Source: JAMIFN01 sp035906235
Lineage (GTDB): Bacteria > Pseudomonadota > Gammaproteobacteria > Burkholderiales > Burkholderiaceae_C
Assembly: GCA_035906235.1 (NCBI GenBank)
Contig: JAMIFN010000057.1
Span: 1 to 37,575 of the forward strand
Length of the DNA: 37,575 nt
Direction: 5' to 3'
Under the pieces are notes generated by a model. The model saw only the letters and a program-made list of their open reading frames with translations. It had not been told where the DNA came from and did not search any database. Positions 14,364-22,650 of the stretch are shown one piece after another (the stretch's first letter is position 1; every line of letters begins with the position of its first letter). A program made the translations under genes and the position numbers.

Positions 14364-14505
14364 CTCCTAAGGAAGCTCTGCAAAATCCCAGATCCACCTC
14401 ATGCCAGCGCAGCGAAGCAATCTACACCTTCAATAGAATCAACAACTTATGGATACCGCGTCGCGTCGCTCCTTGCAAGAGACGAGGTTTTGCAGATGCT
14501 CCTAA
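14364..14505. mobile_element. Degenerate palindromic MITE
   Basis: In the 387-base interval 14239-14625. Outer inverted ends GGAAGCTCTGCAAAA (14371-14385) and TTTTGCAGATGCTC (14488-14501) share the 9-mer TCTGCAAAA. Both are flanked by the direct repeat CTCCTAA (14364-14370 and 14499-14505), a possible target duplication. Inside is a second, diverged inverted repeat: TCATGCCAGCGCAGCGAAGC on the left (from 14399), and a right arm (14449-14486) whose complement reads GTCTCTTGCAAGGAGCG. This is the widespread GTCATTGCGAGGAGCG / GCGAAGCAATCC palindrome of many bacterial genomes. No transposase is encoded; an 84-codon frame through it is probably accidental. Confidence 0.6.
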
Positions 14506-14587
14506 CTCTGCTTTTGATGTTGTCAGCTCTCAGTTGGTATGAAGCGACGATGCCTGTTTACAATGCGAACTACCTTCGATAACCATA

Positions 14588-14615
14588 CCCCTCACCCACT
14601 TGGCTGAGGGGTTTT
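14588..14615 (+). terminator. Intrinsic terminator immediately before mfd
   Basis: CCCCTCA (14588-14594), 10-base loop, TGAGGGG (14605-14611), then TTTT. It is a perfect 7-bp GC-rich stem. It ends ten bases before the mfd ATG, which leaves little room for an mfd promoter downstream of it. Confidence 0.85.
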
Positions 14616-14625
14616 GTGCTTTGCT

Positions 14626-17600
14626 ATGCTGAATTTACCTGCCCTTAAAACTGGCCAACGCTACCACTATCCCCGCCCTGCGGCCGATGCCGACGCGCTG
14701 TTTCTGGCCGAATTTGCGCGGCGCGAAGCCGCCAGCGGCAAGCTCACGGCCATCGTCTGCGCCGATGCCCAAGACGCACGCCGCCTGCAAGACGAAATCG
14801 CCTTTTTTGCGCCCGAGCTGGCTGGCGTGATGTTTCCTGACTGGGAAACTCTGCCCTACGACAGTTTTTCGCCGCACCAAGATTTGATCTCTGAGCGCCT
14901 GGCCACGCTCTGGCGCATCCGCAACCGCCGCGCTAAACACCAGCAGGCGGGCGAGGGCGCCGATATCGTCTTCATCCCCGCCACCACGGCGCTTTACCGC
15001 CTAGCGCCGCCGGCTTTTTTGGCGGCCTACACTTTCTCCTTTCAACAGGGGCAAACCCTCGACGAGGCGGCACTCAAAGCCCAGCTCACGCAAGCGGGCT
15101 ACAGCCATGTCAGCCAAGTCGTCAGCCCGGGCGAATACGCGGTGCGCGGCTCGCTGATTGACCTCTACCCCATGGGCGCACAGCTGCCCTTGCGTCTGGA
15201 TTTGTTCGACAAAGAAATCGACTCCATCCGCACCTTTGATCCCGACACCCAGCGCACCCTCTACCCCGTGCCCGAGGTGCGCTTGCTACCTGGGCGCGAG
15301 TTTCCTATGGACGAGGCGGCGCGCGGCTTGTTTCGCCAGCGTTGGCGTGAAATGCTCGAAGGCGACCCGACCAAAAGCCGCATCTACAAAGACATCGGCA
15401 ATGGCCTAGCGAGTGCGGGCATCGAATACTATTTGCCCCTGTTTTTTGACAGCACCGCCACCGTGTTTGATTACCTGGGCGGTAGCGATGAGGCCACGCT
15501 GGTACTGCATGGCGATTTGGAGTCCGCTTTCGGCCAATTTGCCAGCGACGCGGCCGAGCGTTACCGCATGGCGCAAGGCGAGCCTGAGCGCCCGCCCCTG
15601 CCGCCCGAGCATTTGTTTTTAAACGCCGAACAGTTTTATTTGCAAGCCAAACCTTTGGCGCAATTGGCTTTTCGCGCGGTAGAAGCCGGGCAGGAGCCCG
15701 ACTTTGCCGCTGCCCTGCCCGTCTTTGCCGCCGATCGGCATGCCGATGACCCACTGGCGCAGCTCAAACACTACCTCAGTAGCAGCCAAGCCCGGGCGCT
15801 GTTTTTGGCCGAAAGCGAAGGCCGCCGCGAAAGCCTTTTAGACTTTTTGCGTGCCAGCCGCTTGGAACCCGTGGGCTTTGCCAGCCTGGCCGAATTTACC
15901 GCCAGTAGCGAGCGCCTGGGCATAGCCGTAGGGCAGCTAGCGCGAGGCTTTCACACGCGCGAGCACGGCATCAGCCTGATCACCGAGACCGAGCTTTTTG
16001 CCCTGCCCGCCAGCACGCGCCGCCGCCGCCGGCAAGAGCAGGCCAGCGATGTCGATACCCTGATTCGGGATTTGTCTGAGCTGAATTTGGGCGACCCCGT
16101 AGTCCACAGCCAACACGGCATAGGGCGCTACTGCGGCCTTATGCATCTGGATATGGGTGCCAAAAACCCTGATGGCAGCCCTGCTCTGCAAGAATTTTTG
16201 CACCTGGAATACGCACAACAAGCCACGCTCTATGTGCCCGTATCGCAATTGCAGCTGATCAGCCGCTACACCGGCGTGGCCAGCGACGAAGCGCCCCTGC
16301 ACCGCCTGGGCAGCGGCCAGTGGGAAAAAGCCAAACGCAAAGCCGCAGAACAAGTGCGCGATGCCGCCGCCGAATTGCTGAACATCTACGCCCGCCGCGC
16401 TGCGCGGCAAGGCCACGCCTTCCGCCTGAACCAACACGACTACGACGCCTTTACCGCCGATTTTGGCTTTGAAGAAACCGCCGACCAACGCGCCGCCATC
16501 AACGCCGTCATCAGCGACATGATTTCCCCCCAGCCTATGGACAGGCTGGTTTGCGGCGATGTCGGCTTTGGCAAAACCGAGGTCGCCCTGCGTGCGGCTT
16601 TTGTCGCCGCCATGGGTGGCAAACAAGTGGCTTTTTTAGCGCCCACCACCTTGCTGGCCGAGCAGCACCACCAAACCCTAAGCGATCGTTTTGCGCGCTG
16701 GCCCTTAAAAATTGTGGAAATGAGCCGCTTTCGTACCGCCAAAGAAATCAAGGCCGCCATTGCCGGCATCAACGATGGCACGGTGGATATTGTGGTGGGC
16801 ACCCACAAGCTGCTGTCCGACAAAGTGCAGTTCAAAAATTTGGGCTTGCTCATCATTGACGAAGAACACCGCTTTGGCGTGCGCCAAAAAGAAGCCATGA
16901 AAGCCCTGCGCGCCGAGGTTGATGTGCTCACGCTCACCGCCACGCCCATCCCCCGCACCTTGGGCATGGCGCTAGAAGGCCTGCGCGATTTGAGCGTGAT
17001 TGCCACCGCGCCGCAACGCCGCCTGGCCATCAAAACCTTTGTGCGCAATGAGGGCAGCGGCATCATCCGCGAAGCCGCGCAACGCGAATTAAAACGCGGC
17101 GGGCAGATTTATTTCTTGCACAACGAGGTGGACACCATAGAAAACCGCCGCGACAAGCTGCAAGAAATCTTGCCCGAGGCGCGCATCGCCATCGCCCACG
17201 GGCAAATGCCCGAACGCGAGCTGGAACGCGTGATGCGCGATTTTGTGGCGCAACGCTTTAATGTGCTGCTGTGCTCCACCATCATCGAAACGGGCATCGA
17301 TGTGCCATCAGCCAACACCATCATCATCAGCCGCGCCGATAAATTTGGCCTGGCGCAACTGCACCAACTGCGCGGGCGCGTAGGGCGCAGCCACCACCAA
17401 GCCTATGCCTATTTGCTGGTGCCCGATTTGGACAGCCTGAGCAAGCAAGCCGGCCAGCGCCTAGAAGCGATTCAGCAAATGGAAGAGCTGGGCAGCGGCT
17501 TTTACCTGGCCATGCACGATTTAGAGATTCGCGGTGCGGGCGAAATGCTGGGCGAAAACCAAAGCGGCAATATGCTGGAAGTGGGCTTTCAGCTCTATAA

Positions 17601-18132
17601 CGAAATGCTTAACCTCGCGGTCAAAGAGCTGAAAAACGGCCGCGAGCCCGATTTGCTCAGCCCCCTGCAGGCGGCCACCGATATCAATTTGCACAGCCCC
17701 GCCCTGCTCCCGTCTGACTACTGCGGCGATGTGCAGCTGCGCCTGTCCTTCTATAAAAAACTCGCCACCGCTAGTAGCAGCACGCAAATCGACCGCTTGG
17801 TAGAAGAGCTGGTCGATCGCTTTGGCAAACTGCCCGAGCCCGCGCAAGCCCTGGTCGATGTGCACCGCCTGCGCATTTTGGCCGAGCCTTATGGCGTGCT
17901 CAAAGTCGATGCCGCGCCGGGTGTGAGCATCATCAACTTCAAACCGCAGCCGCCGATTGAGCCGCTGTCCATCATCCACCTGATCCAGAAAAACAAACAC
18001 ATCAAACTGGCGGGCAATGACAAACTGCGCATCGAAAAACCCCTAGAAAGCGCACGCGAACGCGCCCAATTGGTGCGCGATGTGCTGCGCAGTTTGCAAA
18101 TCCAAGAGCCTGAAGCCGCATCAAAAACATGA
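14626..18132 (+). CDS. mfd: Transcription-repair coupling factor Mfd
   Basis: 1168-residue DNA translocase that removes RNA polymerase stalled at lesions and recruits UvrA. The N-terminal UvrB-like region contains FPDWETLPYDSFSPHQDLIS. The RNA-polymerase-interacting domain is at about residues 486-550 (LNLGDPVVHSQHGIGRYCGL). The helicase core has Walker A GDVGFGKTEVAL near 642, the DEEH box IIDEEHRFGVRQ near 744, TATPIPRTLG and QLRGRVGRSHHQAYAYLL. The C-terminal TRCF domain lies at about 1025-1120. Length is normal for the family. Start: an upstream in-frame TTG at 14614 lies in the terminator tail, so ATG 14626 was preferred. The stop TGA belongs to a dispersed repeat copy. It is on the same strand as csaA and uvrB, so nucleotide-excision-repair genes are grouped here. 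Confidence 0.97.
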   Translation: MLNLPALKTGQRYHYPRPAADADALFLAEFARREAASGKLTAIVCADAQDARRLQDEIAFFAPELAGVMFPDWETLPYDSFSPHQDLISERLATLWRIRNRRAKHQQAGEGADIVFIPATTALYRLAPPAFLAAYTFSFQQGQTLDEAALKAQLTQAGYSHVSQVVSPGEYAVRGSLIDLYPMGAQLPLRLDLFDKEIDSIRTFDPDTQRTLYPVPEVRLLPGREFPMDEAARGLFRQRWREMLEGDPTKSRIYKDIGNGLASAGIEYYLPLFFDSTATVFDYLGGSDEATLVLHGDLESAFGQFASDAAERYRMAQGEPERPPLPPEHLFLNAEQFYLQAKPLAQLAFRAVEAGQEPDFAAALPVFAADRHADDPLAQLKHYLSSSQARALFLAESEGRRESLLDFLRASRLEPVGFASLAEFTASSERLGIAVGQLARGFHTREHGISLITETELFALPASTRRRRRQEQASDVDTLIRDLSELNLGDPVVHSQHGIGRYCGLMHLDMGAKNPDGSPALQEFLHLEYAQQATLYVPVSQLQLISRYTGVASDEAPLHRLGSGQWEKAKRKAAEQVRDAAAELLNIYARRAARQGHAFRLNQHDYDAFTADFGFEETADQRAAINAVISDMISPQPMDRLVCGDVGFGKTEVALRAAFVAAMGGKQVAFLAPTTLLAEQHHQTLSDRFARWPLKIVEMSRFRTAKEIKAAIAGINDGTVDIVVGTHKLLSDKVQFKNLGLLIIDEEHRFGVRQKEAMKALRAEVDVLTLTATPIPRTLGMALEGLRDLSVIATAPQRRLAIKTFVRNEGSGIIREAAQRELKRGGQIYFLHNEVDTIENRRDKLQEILPEARIAIAHGQMPERELERVMRDFVAQRFNVLLCSTIIETGIDVPSANTIIISRADKFGLAQLHQLRGRVGRSHHQAYAYLLVPDLDSLSKQAGQRLEAIQQMEELGSGFYLAMHDLEIRGAGEMLGENQSGNMLEVGFQLYNEMLNLAVKELKNGREPDLLSPLQAATDINLHSPALLPSDYCGDVQLRLSFYKKLATASSSTQIDRLVEELVDRFGKLPEPAQALVDVHRLRILAEPYGVLKVDAAPGVSIINFKPQPPIEPLSIIHLIQKNKHIKLAGNDKLRIEKPLESARERAQLVRDVLRSLQIQEPEAASKT

Positions 18133-18181
18133 GCTGCTCAGGCAGGTTTGGCGGCCTAAAACACAAAAAACACCCTTAAAA
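18130..18181 (+). repeat. Dispersed 3'-UTR repeat, copy E
   Basis: TGAGCTGCTCAGGCAGGTTT then GGCGGCCTAAAACAC and AACACCCTTAAAAAT. Its first three bases are the mfd stop codon and its last base is next to the csaA ATG, so it fills the whole intergenic space. Confidence 0.92.
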
Positions 18182-18523
18182 ATGACTCAGCACATCACTT
18201 GGCAAGATTTCCAACAAGTTGAACTGCGCGTGGGCCGCGTGCTCAGTGCCCAGCCTTTGCCCAAGGCACGCAACCCAGCCTTCGTGCTGCAGGTCGATTT
18301 CGGCGCCGATATCGGCATCAAAAAATCCAGCGCGCAAATCACCACGCACTATGCCGCCGAGGCTTTGGTCGGCAAGCTGGTCGTCGCCGTCACCAATTTC
18401 CCGCCCAAGCAAATCGGCAGCGTCATGAGCGAATGCTTGGTGACAGGCTTTCACGACGCAAACGGCGCGGTGCGCCTGTGCGTGCCCGATGGCGAGGTAC
18501 CGCTGGGAACGCGCTTGGCATAA
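18182..18523 (+). CDS. csaA: CsaA-type tRNA-binding chaperone
   Basis: 113-residue single-domain OB-fold protein of the tRNA_bind/CsaA family (WQDFQQVELRVGRVLSAQPL, then IKKSSAQITTHY, VAVTNFPPKQIGSVMSECLV, and LCVPDGEVPLGTRLA). CsaA is a small homodimeric protein with reported chaperone and tRNA-binding activity that can support protein export. The frame is open from 18080, but the family start is MTQHITWQDFQQVELRVG, so the ATG at 18182 was chosen. It sits between mfd and uvrB, with 9 bases to uvrB, which suggests co-transcription; a functional link to repair is not evident. The upstream space consists entirely of a repeat copy, with no Shine-Dalgarno. Confidence 0.9.
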   Translation: MTQHITWQDFQQVELRVGRVLSAQPLPKARNPAFVLQVDFGADIGIKKSSAQITTHYAAEALVGKLVVAVTNFPPKQIGSVMSECLVTGFHDANGAVRLCVPDGEVPLGTRLA

Positions 18524-18532
18524 TCGCCCCTT

Positions 18533-20644
18533 ATGCCTGAACAAAAACACAGCCCCAATGCGGGCAACACGCCCGAGCCTGCCGCCATTCCGCTGCTTCG
18601 CTTTCCCGATTCGCCCTATGAATTGGCGCAAATTTTTCCGCCAGCGGGCGATCAGCCCACGGCGATTGCGGGGCTGGTGGAGGGCATAGAAGACGGCGAA
18701 CGCTTCCAAACCCTGCTGGGCGTCACGGGCTCGGGCAAAACCTACACCATGGCCAATGTCATTGCCCGCACGGGCAAGCCCGCCATCGTGTTTGCGCCCA
18801 ATAAAACCTTGGCGGCGCAGCTCTATAGCGAATTCCGCGAATTCTTCCCCAACAACGCGGTCGAATATTTCGTCAGCTATTACGACTACTACCAGCCCGA
18901 GGCCTATGTGCCTCAGCGCGATTTGTTCATCGAAAAAGACTCGGCCATTAACGAGCAGATCGAGCAAATGCGCCTGTCTGCCACCAAAAGCGTGCTCGAA
19001 CGCCGCGACACCATCATCGTCGCCACCGTCAGCGCGATCTACGGCATAGGCGCGCCCGAGAGCTATACCAAAATGCGCTTTATCTTGCGCCCGCACGACA
19101 AGCTCAGCCAGCGCGATGCCATAGCCCAGCTGGTGCGCATGCAATACCAACGCAACGACATGGAATTTACGCGCGGCAAATTTCGCGTGCGCGGCGACAC
19201 GATTGATGTTTTTCCAGCCGAACACTCTGAGCTGGCCGTGCGCATCGAACTGTTTGACGACGAAATCGAAGCCCTGTATTTGCTCGACCCGCTGACTGGC
19301 CGTGTGCTGCAGCAGGTGCCGCGTTTCACCATCTACCCCAGCAGCCACTATGTCACCCCGCGCGAGCAGGTGTTGGCGGCGATAGAAACCATCAAGCTCG
19401 AACTGGACCAGCGCCTCAAAGAACTGCTGGGCATGGGCAAGCTGGTGGAGGCGCAACGCCTAGAGCAGCGCACCCGCTTTGATTTAGAAATGCTGACCGA
19501 GGTCGGGCATTGCAAAGGCATTGAGAACTACAGCCGCCATCTATCGGGCGCAGAAACTGGCGCACCGCCGCCCACGCTGACGGATTATTTGCCGCCCGAC
19601 GCGCTGCTGTTTTTAGACGAGAGCCACCAAATGATAGGCCAGCTCAACGCCATGTATAACGGCGACCGCGCGCGCAAAACCACGCTGGTCGAATACGGCT
19701 TTCGCCTGCCCAGCGCATTGGATAACCGGCCTCTGCAATTTGCCGAATTTGAAACCCGCATGCGCCAATGCGTGTTTGTTTCGGCCACGCCCGCCGATTA
19801 CGAAAAACAGCACGCTGGCAAGGTGGTGGAACAAGTGGTGCGCCCCACAGGTCTGCTCGACCCCGAAGTGGAAGTGCGCCCCGCCAGCAGCCAGGTGGAC
19901 GATGTGCTGGGTGAAATCCGCCTGCGTGTGCAGGCTGGCGAGCGCGTGCTGATTACGACCTTGACGAAAAAAATGTCTGAGCAGCTGACCGATTACCTCA
20001 GCGAAAACGGCGTCAAAGTGCGCTATCTGCACAGCGATATCGACACCGTGGAGCGCGTTGAAATTCTGCGCGATTTGCGCCTAGGCACTTTTGATGTGCT
20101 GGTGGGCATCAATTTGCTGCGCGAAGGCTTGGACTTGCCCGAGGTTTCGCTGGTAGCGATTTTGGATGCCGACAAAGAGGGTTTTTTGCGCTCTGAACGC
20201 AGCCTGATTCAAACCATAGGGCGGGCGGCGCGCAATTTAAACGGCAAGGCGATTTTGTACGCCGATCGCATCACACGCTCGATGCAATTGGCCATGGACG
20301 AAACCACGCGCCGCCGCGAAAAACAAGCCGCTTTCAATGCCGAACACGGCATTACGCCCAAAGGTTTGAACAAAAAAATCAAAGACCTGATAGACGGCGT
20401 GCAAAGCGATGCTGCGCAAAAGCAGAGCAAAAAAGGCGGCAAACTCGCCTTTGGCAAAGGCGCCGACGAAGACCTGCTGCGCGCCCGTGTCGAAGACATG
20501 AGCGAGAAACAACTGGCCAAAGAAATGCAGCGCCTAGAGAAAGAGATGCTGGGTCACGCGCAGAATCTGGAATTTGAAAAAGCCGCGCGGGTGCGCGACC
20601 AGCTGGCGCAGCTGAAAAACCGCGCCTTTTTTCCCACACAGTGA
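18533..20644 (+). CDS. uvrB: Excinuclease ABC subunit UvrB
   Basis: 703-residue damage-verification helicase of nucleotide excision repair. Walker A GVTGSGKT is near residue 63, and the beta-hairpin YYDYYQPEAYVP near 118 inserts at lesions. DESHQMIGQLNAMYNGDRARK is the DEAD-like box region. Helicase motifs VSATPADYE, HSDIDTVERVEILRDLRLG, VGINLLREGLDLPEV and QTIGRAARN follow. The C-terminal UVR helix hairpin (EKEMLGHAQNLEFEKAARVR) binds UvrC. An extra Lys-rich linker (AAQKQSKKGGKLAFGKGADE) precedes the UVR motif. The first 20 or so residues are a poorly conserved extension. It follows csaA by 9 bases. Its stop TGA is the first unit boundary of a GTGA tandem repeat. Confidence 0.97.
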   Translation: MPEQKHSPNAGNTPEPAAIPLLRFPDSPYELAQIFPPAGDQPTAIAGLVEGIEDGERFQTLLGVTGSGKTYTMANVIARTGKPAIVFAPNKTLAAQLYSEFREFFPNNAVEYFVSYYDYYQPEAYVPQRDLFIEKDSAINEQIEQMRLSATKSVLERRDTIIVATVSAIYGIGAPESYTKMRFILRPHDKLSQRDAIAQLVRMQYQRNDMEFTRGKFRVRGDTIDVFPAEHSELAVRIELFDDEIEALYLLDPLTGRVLQQVPRFTIYPSSHYVTPREQVLAAIETIKLELDQRLKELLGMGKLVEAQRLEQRTRFDLEMLTEVGHCKGIENYSRHLSGAETGAPPPTLTDYLPPDALLFLDESHQMIGQLNAMYNGDRARKTTLVEYGFRLPSALDNRPLQFAEFETRMRQCVFVSATPADYEKQHAGKVVEQVVRPTGLLDPEVEVRPASSQVDDVLGEIRLRVQAGERVLITTLTKKMSEQLTDYLSENGVKVRYLHSDIDTVERVEILRDLRLGTFDVLVGINLLREGLDLPEVSLVAILDADKEGFLRSERSLIQTIGRAARNLNGKAILYADRITRSMQLAMDETTRRREKQAAFNAEHGITPKGLNKKIKDLIDGVQSDAAQKQSKKGGKLAFGKGADEDLLRARVEDMSEKQLAKEMQRLEKEMLGHAQNLEFEKAARVRDQLAQLKNRAFFPTQ

Positions 20645-20676
20645 GTGAGTGAGTGAGTGAGTGAGTGCGTGAGTGA
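20641..20676 (+). repeat. Tetranucleotide microsatellite (GTGA)9 at the uvrB stop
   Basis: Nine GTGA units, one changed to GTGC. The uvrB stop codon lies inside the first unit. It is a slippage-prone tract immediately downstream of a coding end. Confidence 0.9.
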
Positions 20677-20751
20677 GCCTCGGCGTGAGGGCTTAGCTCC
20701 AAAAACACCGAAAATGGGACAATCAAGCAAAAATCAGCAAATAACCCATGG

Positions 20752-20771
20752 ATTATCCCAGTGGTGGGACA
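20752..20771 (-). repeat. 20-bp box, copy 2
   Basis: The minus strand reads TGTCCCACCACTGGGATAAT, identical to 6236-6255. It is in the 235-base gap between uvrB and the esterase, about 50 bases to the left of repeat copy F. Confidence 0.8.
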
Positions 20772-20818
20772 GTTGGCGATTGCTATGCTTTTCTGTCACT
20801 TTTTCCAGAGTCATATCA

Positions 20819-20865
20819 GGATTAAAGCTTGAAAATCCTGCCTGAATAGCTCACTTTTTTAAAGT
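20819..20865 (-). repeat. Dispersed 3'-UTR repeat, copy F
   Basis: Minus strand: AAAAAAGTGAGCTATTCAGG then CAGGATTTTCAAGCTTTAAT and CC. GGATT pairs with AATCC around an AAGCTT core. It is 14 bases after the esterase stop, in the sense orientation. Confidence 0.85.
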
Positions 20866-20872
20866 GTTTTTT
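20852..20872 (+). terminator. AT-rich terminator-like hairpin after uvrB
   Basis: CACTTT-TTT-AAAGTG followed by six T on the plus strand, formed partly from the edge of repeat copy F. The stem is weak, but the T tail is good. It would end plus-strand transcripts from uvrB. Confidence 0.5.
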
Positions 20873-20879
20873 CACCATA

Positions 20880-21575
20880 TTAAAGCTTAGGCATAGCCCC
20901 CTGCCCCGCCGCCCCCAGCGCCTCATCCCACATCCGCTTGGGCACATAGCCCGTCAAGCGTTGGATGATGGCCTGGGCCATTTCGTCGTTGATGCCATGT
21001 GCCAAACCTGCGATCACATCCGCGGTGACATCTGCGCCCAAAGCCTGCAAACGCTCGCCCGCTGCCACGGTATGGTGGTGCGGCACCACGGCATCTTGGT
21101 CGCCGTGCAACATATGAATCACAACAGGGTGCACAGGCTTAGCTGGCGCTTGGGTAAAGCGCCCAGCCAATGCCACCACACGCCCAGCCAAAAACACAGG
21201 CTGCTGGGTCGATTGCAGGCTCATGAACGCGCCTTGCGAGAAGCCCACCAGACAAGTCGCCTCGGGTGCAACGCCTAGTTGCTGTTGCCAATGCTGCACC
21301 ATAGCCACAAAACGCGGCATTTGTTCGGTCACCAAACTGTGGCGACTATCCTCAGTCGCACCCTGGATGGAATACCACTGATAGCCCGCTGCAAAATCAC
21401 AAAAATGCGGGCTGTCTATGCTAACCACAGCAGCTTGCGGAAAATGCCCCGCTATGAATTCACCCAAGGGAGCGAGACCTTGCGCCGAATCCCCCACGCC
21501 GTGGAAAAGCAAAAACACCTGTTGCGGGCTGGACGGCTGCGCAATAACAATATGGCTGGGGGCAGGAAGAGACAT
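20880..21575 (-). CDS. ypfH: YpfH-type alpha/beta-hydrolase esterase
   Basis: 231-residue cytoplasmic serine hydrolase of the phospholipase/carboxylesterase family. The oxyanion segment FLLFHGVGDSAQGLAPLG, the nucleophile elbow LVGFSQGAFMSL (Ser113), Asp161 in MLHGDQDAVVP and His193 in IAGLAHGINDEM give the complete triad. The order and length agree with E. coli YpfH, a carboxylesterase on short acyl esters; the natural substrate is unknown. It is transcribed toward uvrB, converging across a 235-base gap, and is divergent from the DUF4124 gene (143-base gap). There is no signal peptide. Confidence 0.88.
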   Translation of the reverse strand: MSLPAPSHIVIAQPSSPQQVFLLFHGVGDSAQGLAPLGEFIAGHFPQAAVVSIDSPHFCDFAAGYQWYSIQGATEDSRHSLVTEQMPRFVAMVQHWQQQLGVAPEATCLVGFSQGAFMSLQSTQQPVFLAGRVVALAGRFTQAPAKPVHPVVIHMLHGDQDAVVPHHHTVAAGERLQALGADVTADVIAGLAHGINDEMAQAIIQRLTGYVPKRMWDEALGAAGQGAMPKL

Positions 21576-21718
21576 GAAGAAAGCCTAGAAAAACACAAGA
21601 ACAACACACGAACAACAAGTATCCAAAATACAGATGCACACAAATGCAAGGCCCATGTGTGGCAGATGCCGAGGGAAAGCTCTACACTTGCACGCTTCTA
21701 TGTTGAGGGTTGAAAAAG

Positions 21719-22504
21719 ATGCCATTGTCCCGTTTTTCTTTCGCTCTGGCTGTGCTGTGTGCCAGTAGTTACGCCAGCACGGCTGCGGCTGCCCCCACGC
21801 TGTACAAATGCGTCACCAACGGCCAAGTCACCTACGCCAATGAACCCTGCAAAGGCCAGTCCATGCAGGTCGTCAAAGGGGGCGATGCCAATATGGTGCA
21901 GGTCAATTCGCAAAAGAACATGGCCCCCAACGATCCGAGTGGGGCTGATGTGCCTGTCGTCAAACTCGAACCTAAGACCGACACCAGCACCGGCCCAGCC
22001 GCTAGCCTAGGCTTGGGGCAAGCTGCCCCTGCCGCGCAAAACCCAGCAACCCAGCCTGGCAATACCAATGAGCGATTCATTGCCCAACTTCAGCAACAAA
22101 CCCAGGCACTGGCGCAACAGGCTGCGCAAACGCCAGCGGCATCACAAGCCCTAGCACCTGCCGATTGGCCGCAAGAGACGGCCAGTAATAGCGCCGCCAC
22201 GGTGCAATTGCCGGCGGGTTTTGAGCCTCTGCGTATGCCCACAGGCGAAGAAATCGTGGCCGAATTGCGCAAAAGCTGGCAAACCGAGCTGCTGCCGCAA
22301 CTGCGCAGCTGGCTAGCCTATGGCTTGTTGCTGCTCTTGGTCAGCAGTTTGCTAGCGCTCTTTGCACTGTATTGGGTTATGCGATTAGCGGTTAAACACG
22401 GCATATTGGCAGCGAAAAACGCCCCAGCCAAACGCGTGCAATTGCCTCCTATGGCGGCAGCGTCCATGCCGGCAGCCATATCCCCAGTGGATATCAAAAG
22501 CTAG
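21719..22504 (+). CDS. DUF4124 domain membrane protein
   Basis: 261-residue envelope protein. A signal peptide (residues 1-25, ending in ASTAAAA) precedes a DUF4124 domain (LYKCVTNGQVTYANEPCKG), a short Cys-paired module common in proteobacterial periplasmic proteins. A long low-complexity Ala/Gln/Pro region follows (QLQQQTQALAQQAAQTPAAS). There is one membrane segment near residues 203-224 (LAYGLLLLLVSSLLALFALY) and a basic cytoplasmic tail. A TTG three codons earlier keeps the frame, but GAGGG ten bases before the ATG at 21719 supports that start. Function is unknown. It is followed 15 bases after the stop by repeat copy G, whose CTGCCTAGGCAG palindrome plus GTTTTT may end its transcript. 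Confidence 0.83.
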   Translation: MPLSRFSFALAVLCASSYASTAAAAPTLYKCVTNGQVTYANEPCKGQSMQVVKGGDANMVQVNSQKNMAPNDPSGADVPVVKLEPKTDTSTGPAASLGLGQAAPAAQNPATQPGNTNERFIAQLQQQTQALAQQAAQTPAASQALAPADWPQETASNSAATVQLPAGFEPLRMPTGEEIVAELRKSWQTELLPQLRSWLAYGLLLLLVSSLLALFALYWVMRLAVKHGILAAKNAPAKRVQLPPMAAASMPAAISPVDIKS

Positions 22505-22519
22505 ACCGCATCAATTTCG

Positions 22520-22560
22520 ATAGCTGCCTAGGCAGGTTTTTCGGTCTAAAACCCATAAAA
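22520..22560 (+). repeat. Dispersed 3'-UTR repeat, copy G
   Basis: ATAGCTGCCTAGGCAGGTTT then TTCGGTCTAAAACCC. GGTTTT pairs with AAAACC. CTGCCTAGGCAG is a perfect 12-base palindrome followed by a T run. Sense orientation, 15 bases after the DUF4124 gene. Confidence 0.85.
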
Positions 22561-22650
22561 ACTTAGAAATTGGCAGTAGAAACACCGCGCATTGAGGGCT
22601 TTTTTGCCTCGTGCCCGTTCTGCGCCCGCGATGCAGCCTAAGCGTAGGTT

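Noticed and set aside
14328..14582. 84-codon frame before mfd with a hydrophobic C-terminal stretch
   Set aside because: It runs straight through the palindromic MITE, has no Shine-Dalgarno, and most of its codons are element sequence.
18176..19456. Long 426-codon open frame antisense to csaA and uvrB
   Set aside because: It is a by-product of GC-rich codon use in the opposite strand; the sense frame is unmistakable CsaA and UvrB.
21279..21713. 144-codon plus-strand frame overlapping the esterase start
   Set aside because: The first two-thirds are antisense to the esterase; the rest is low-complexity Lys/Asn/Thr coding without a family or ribosome-binding site.
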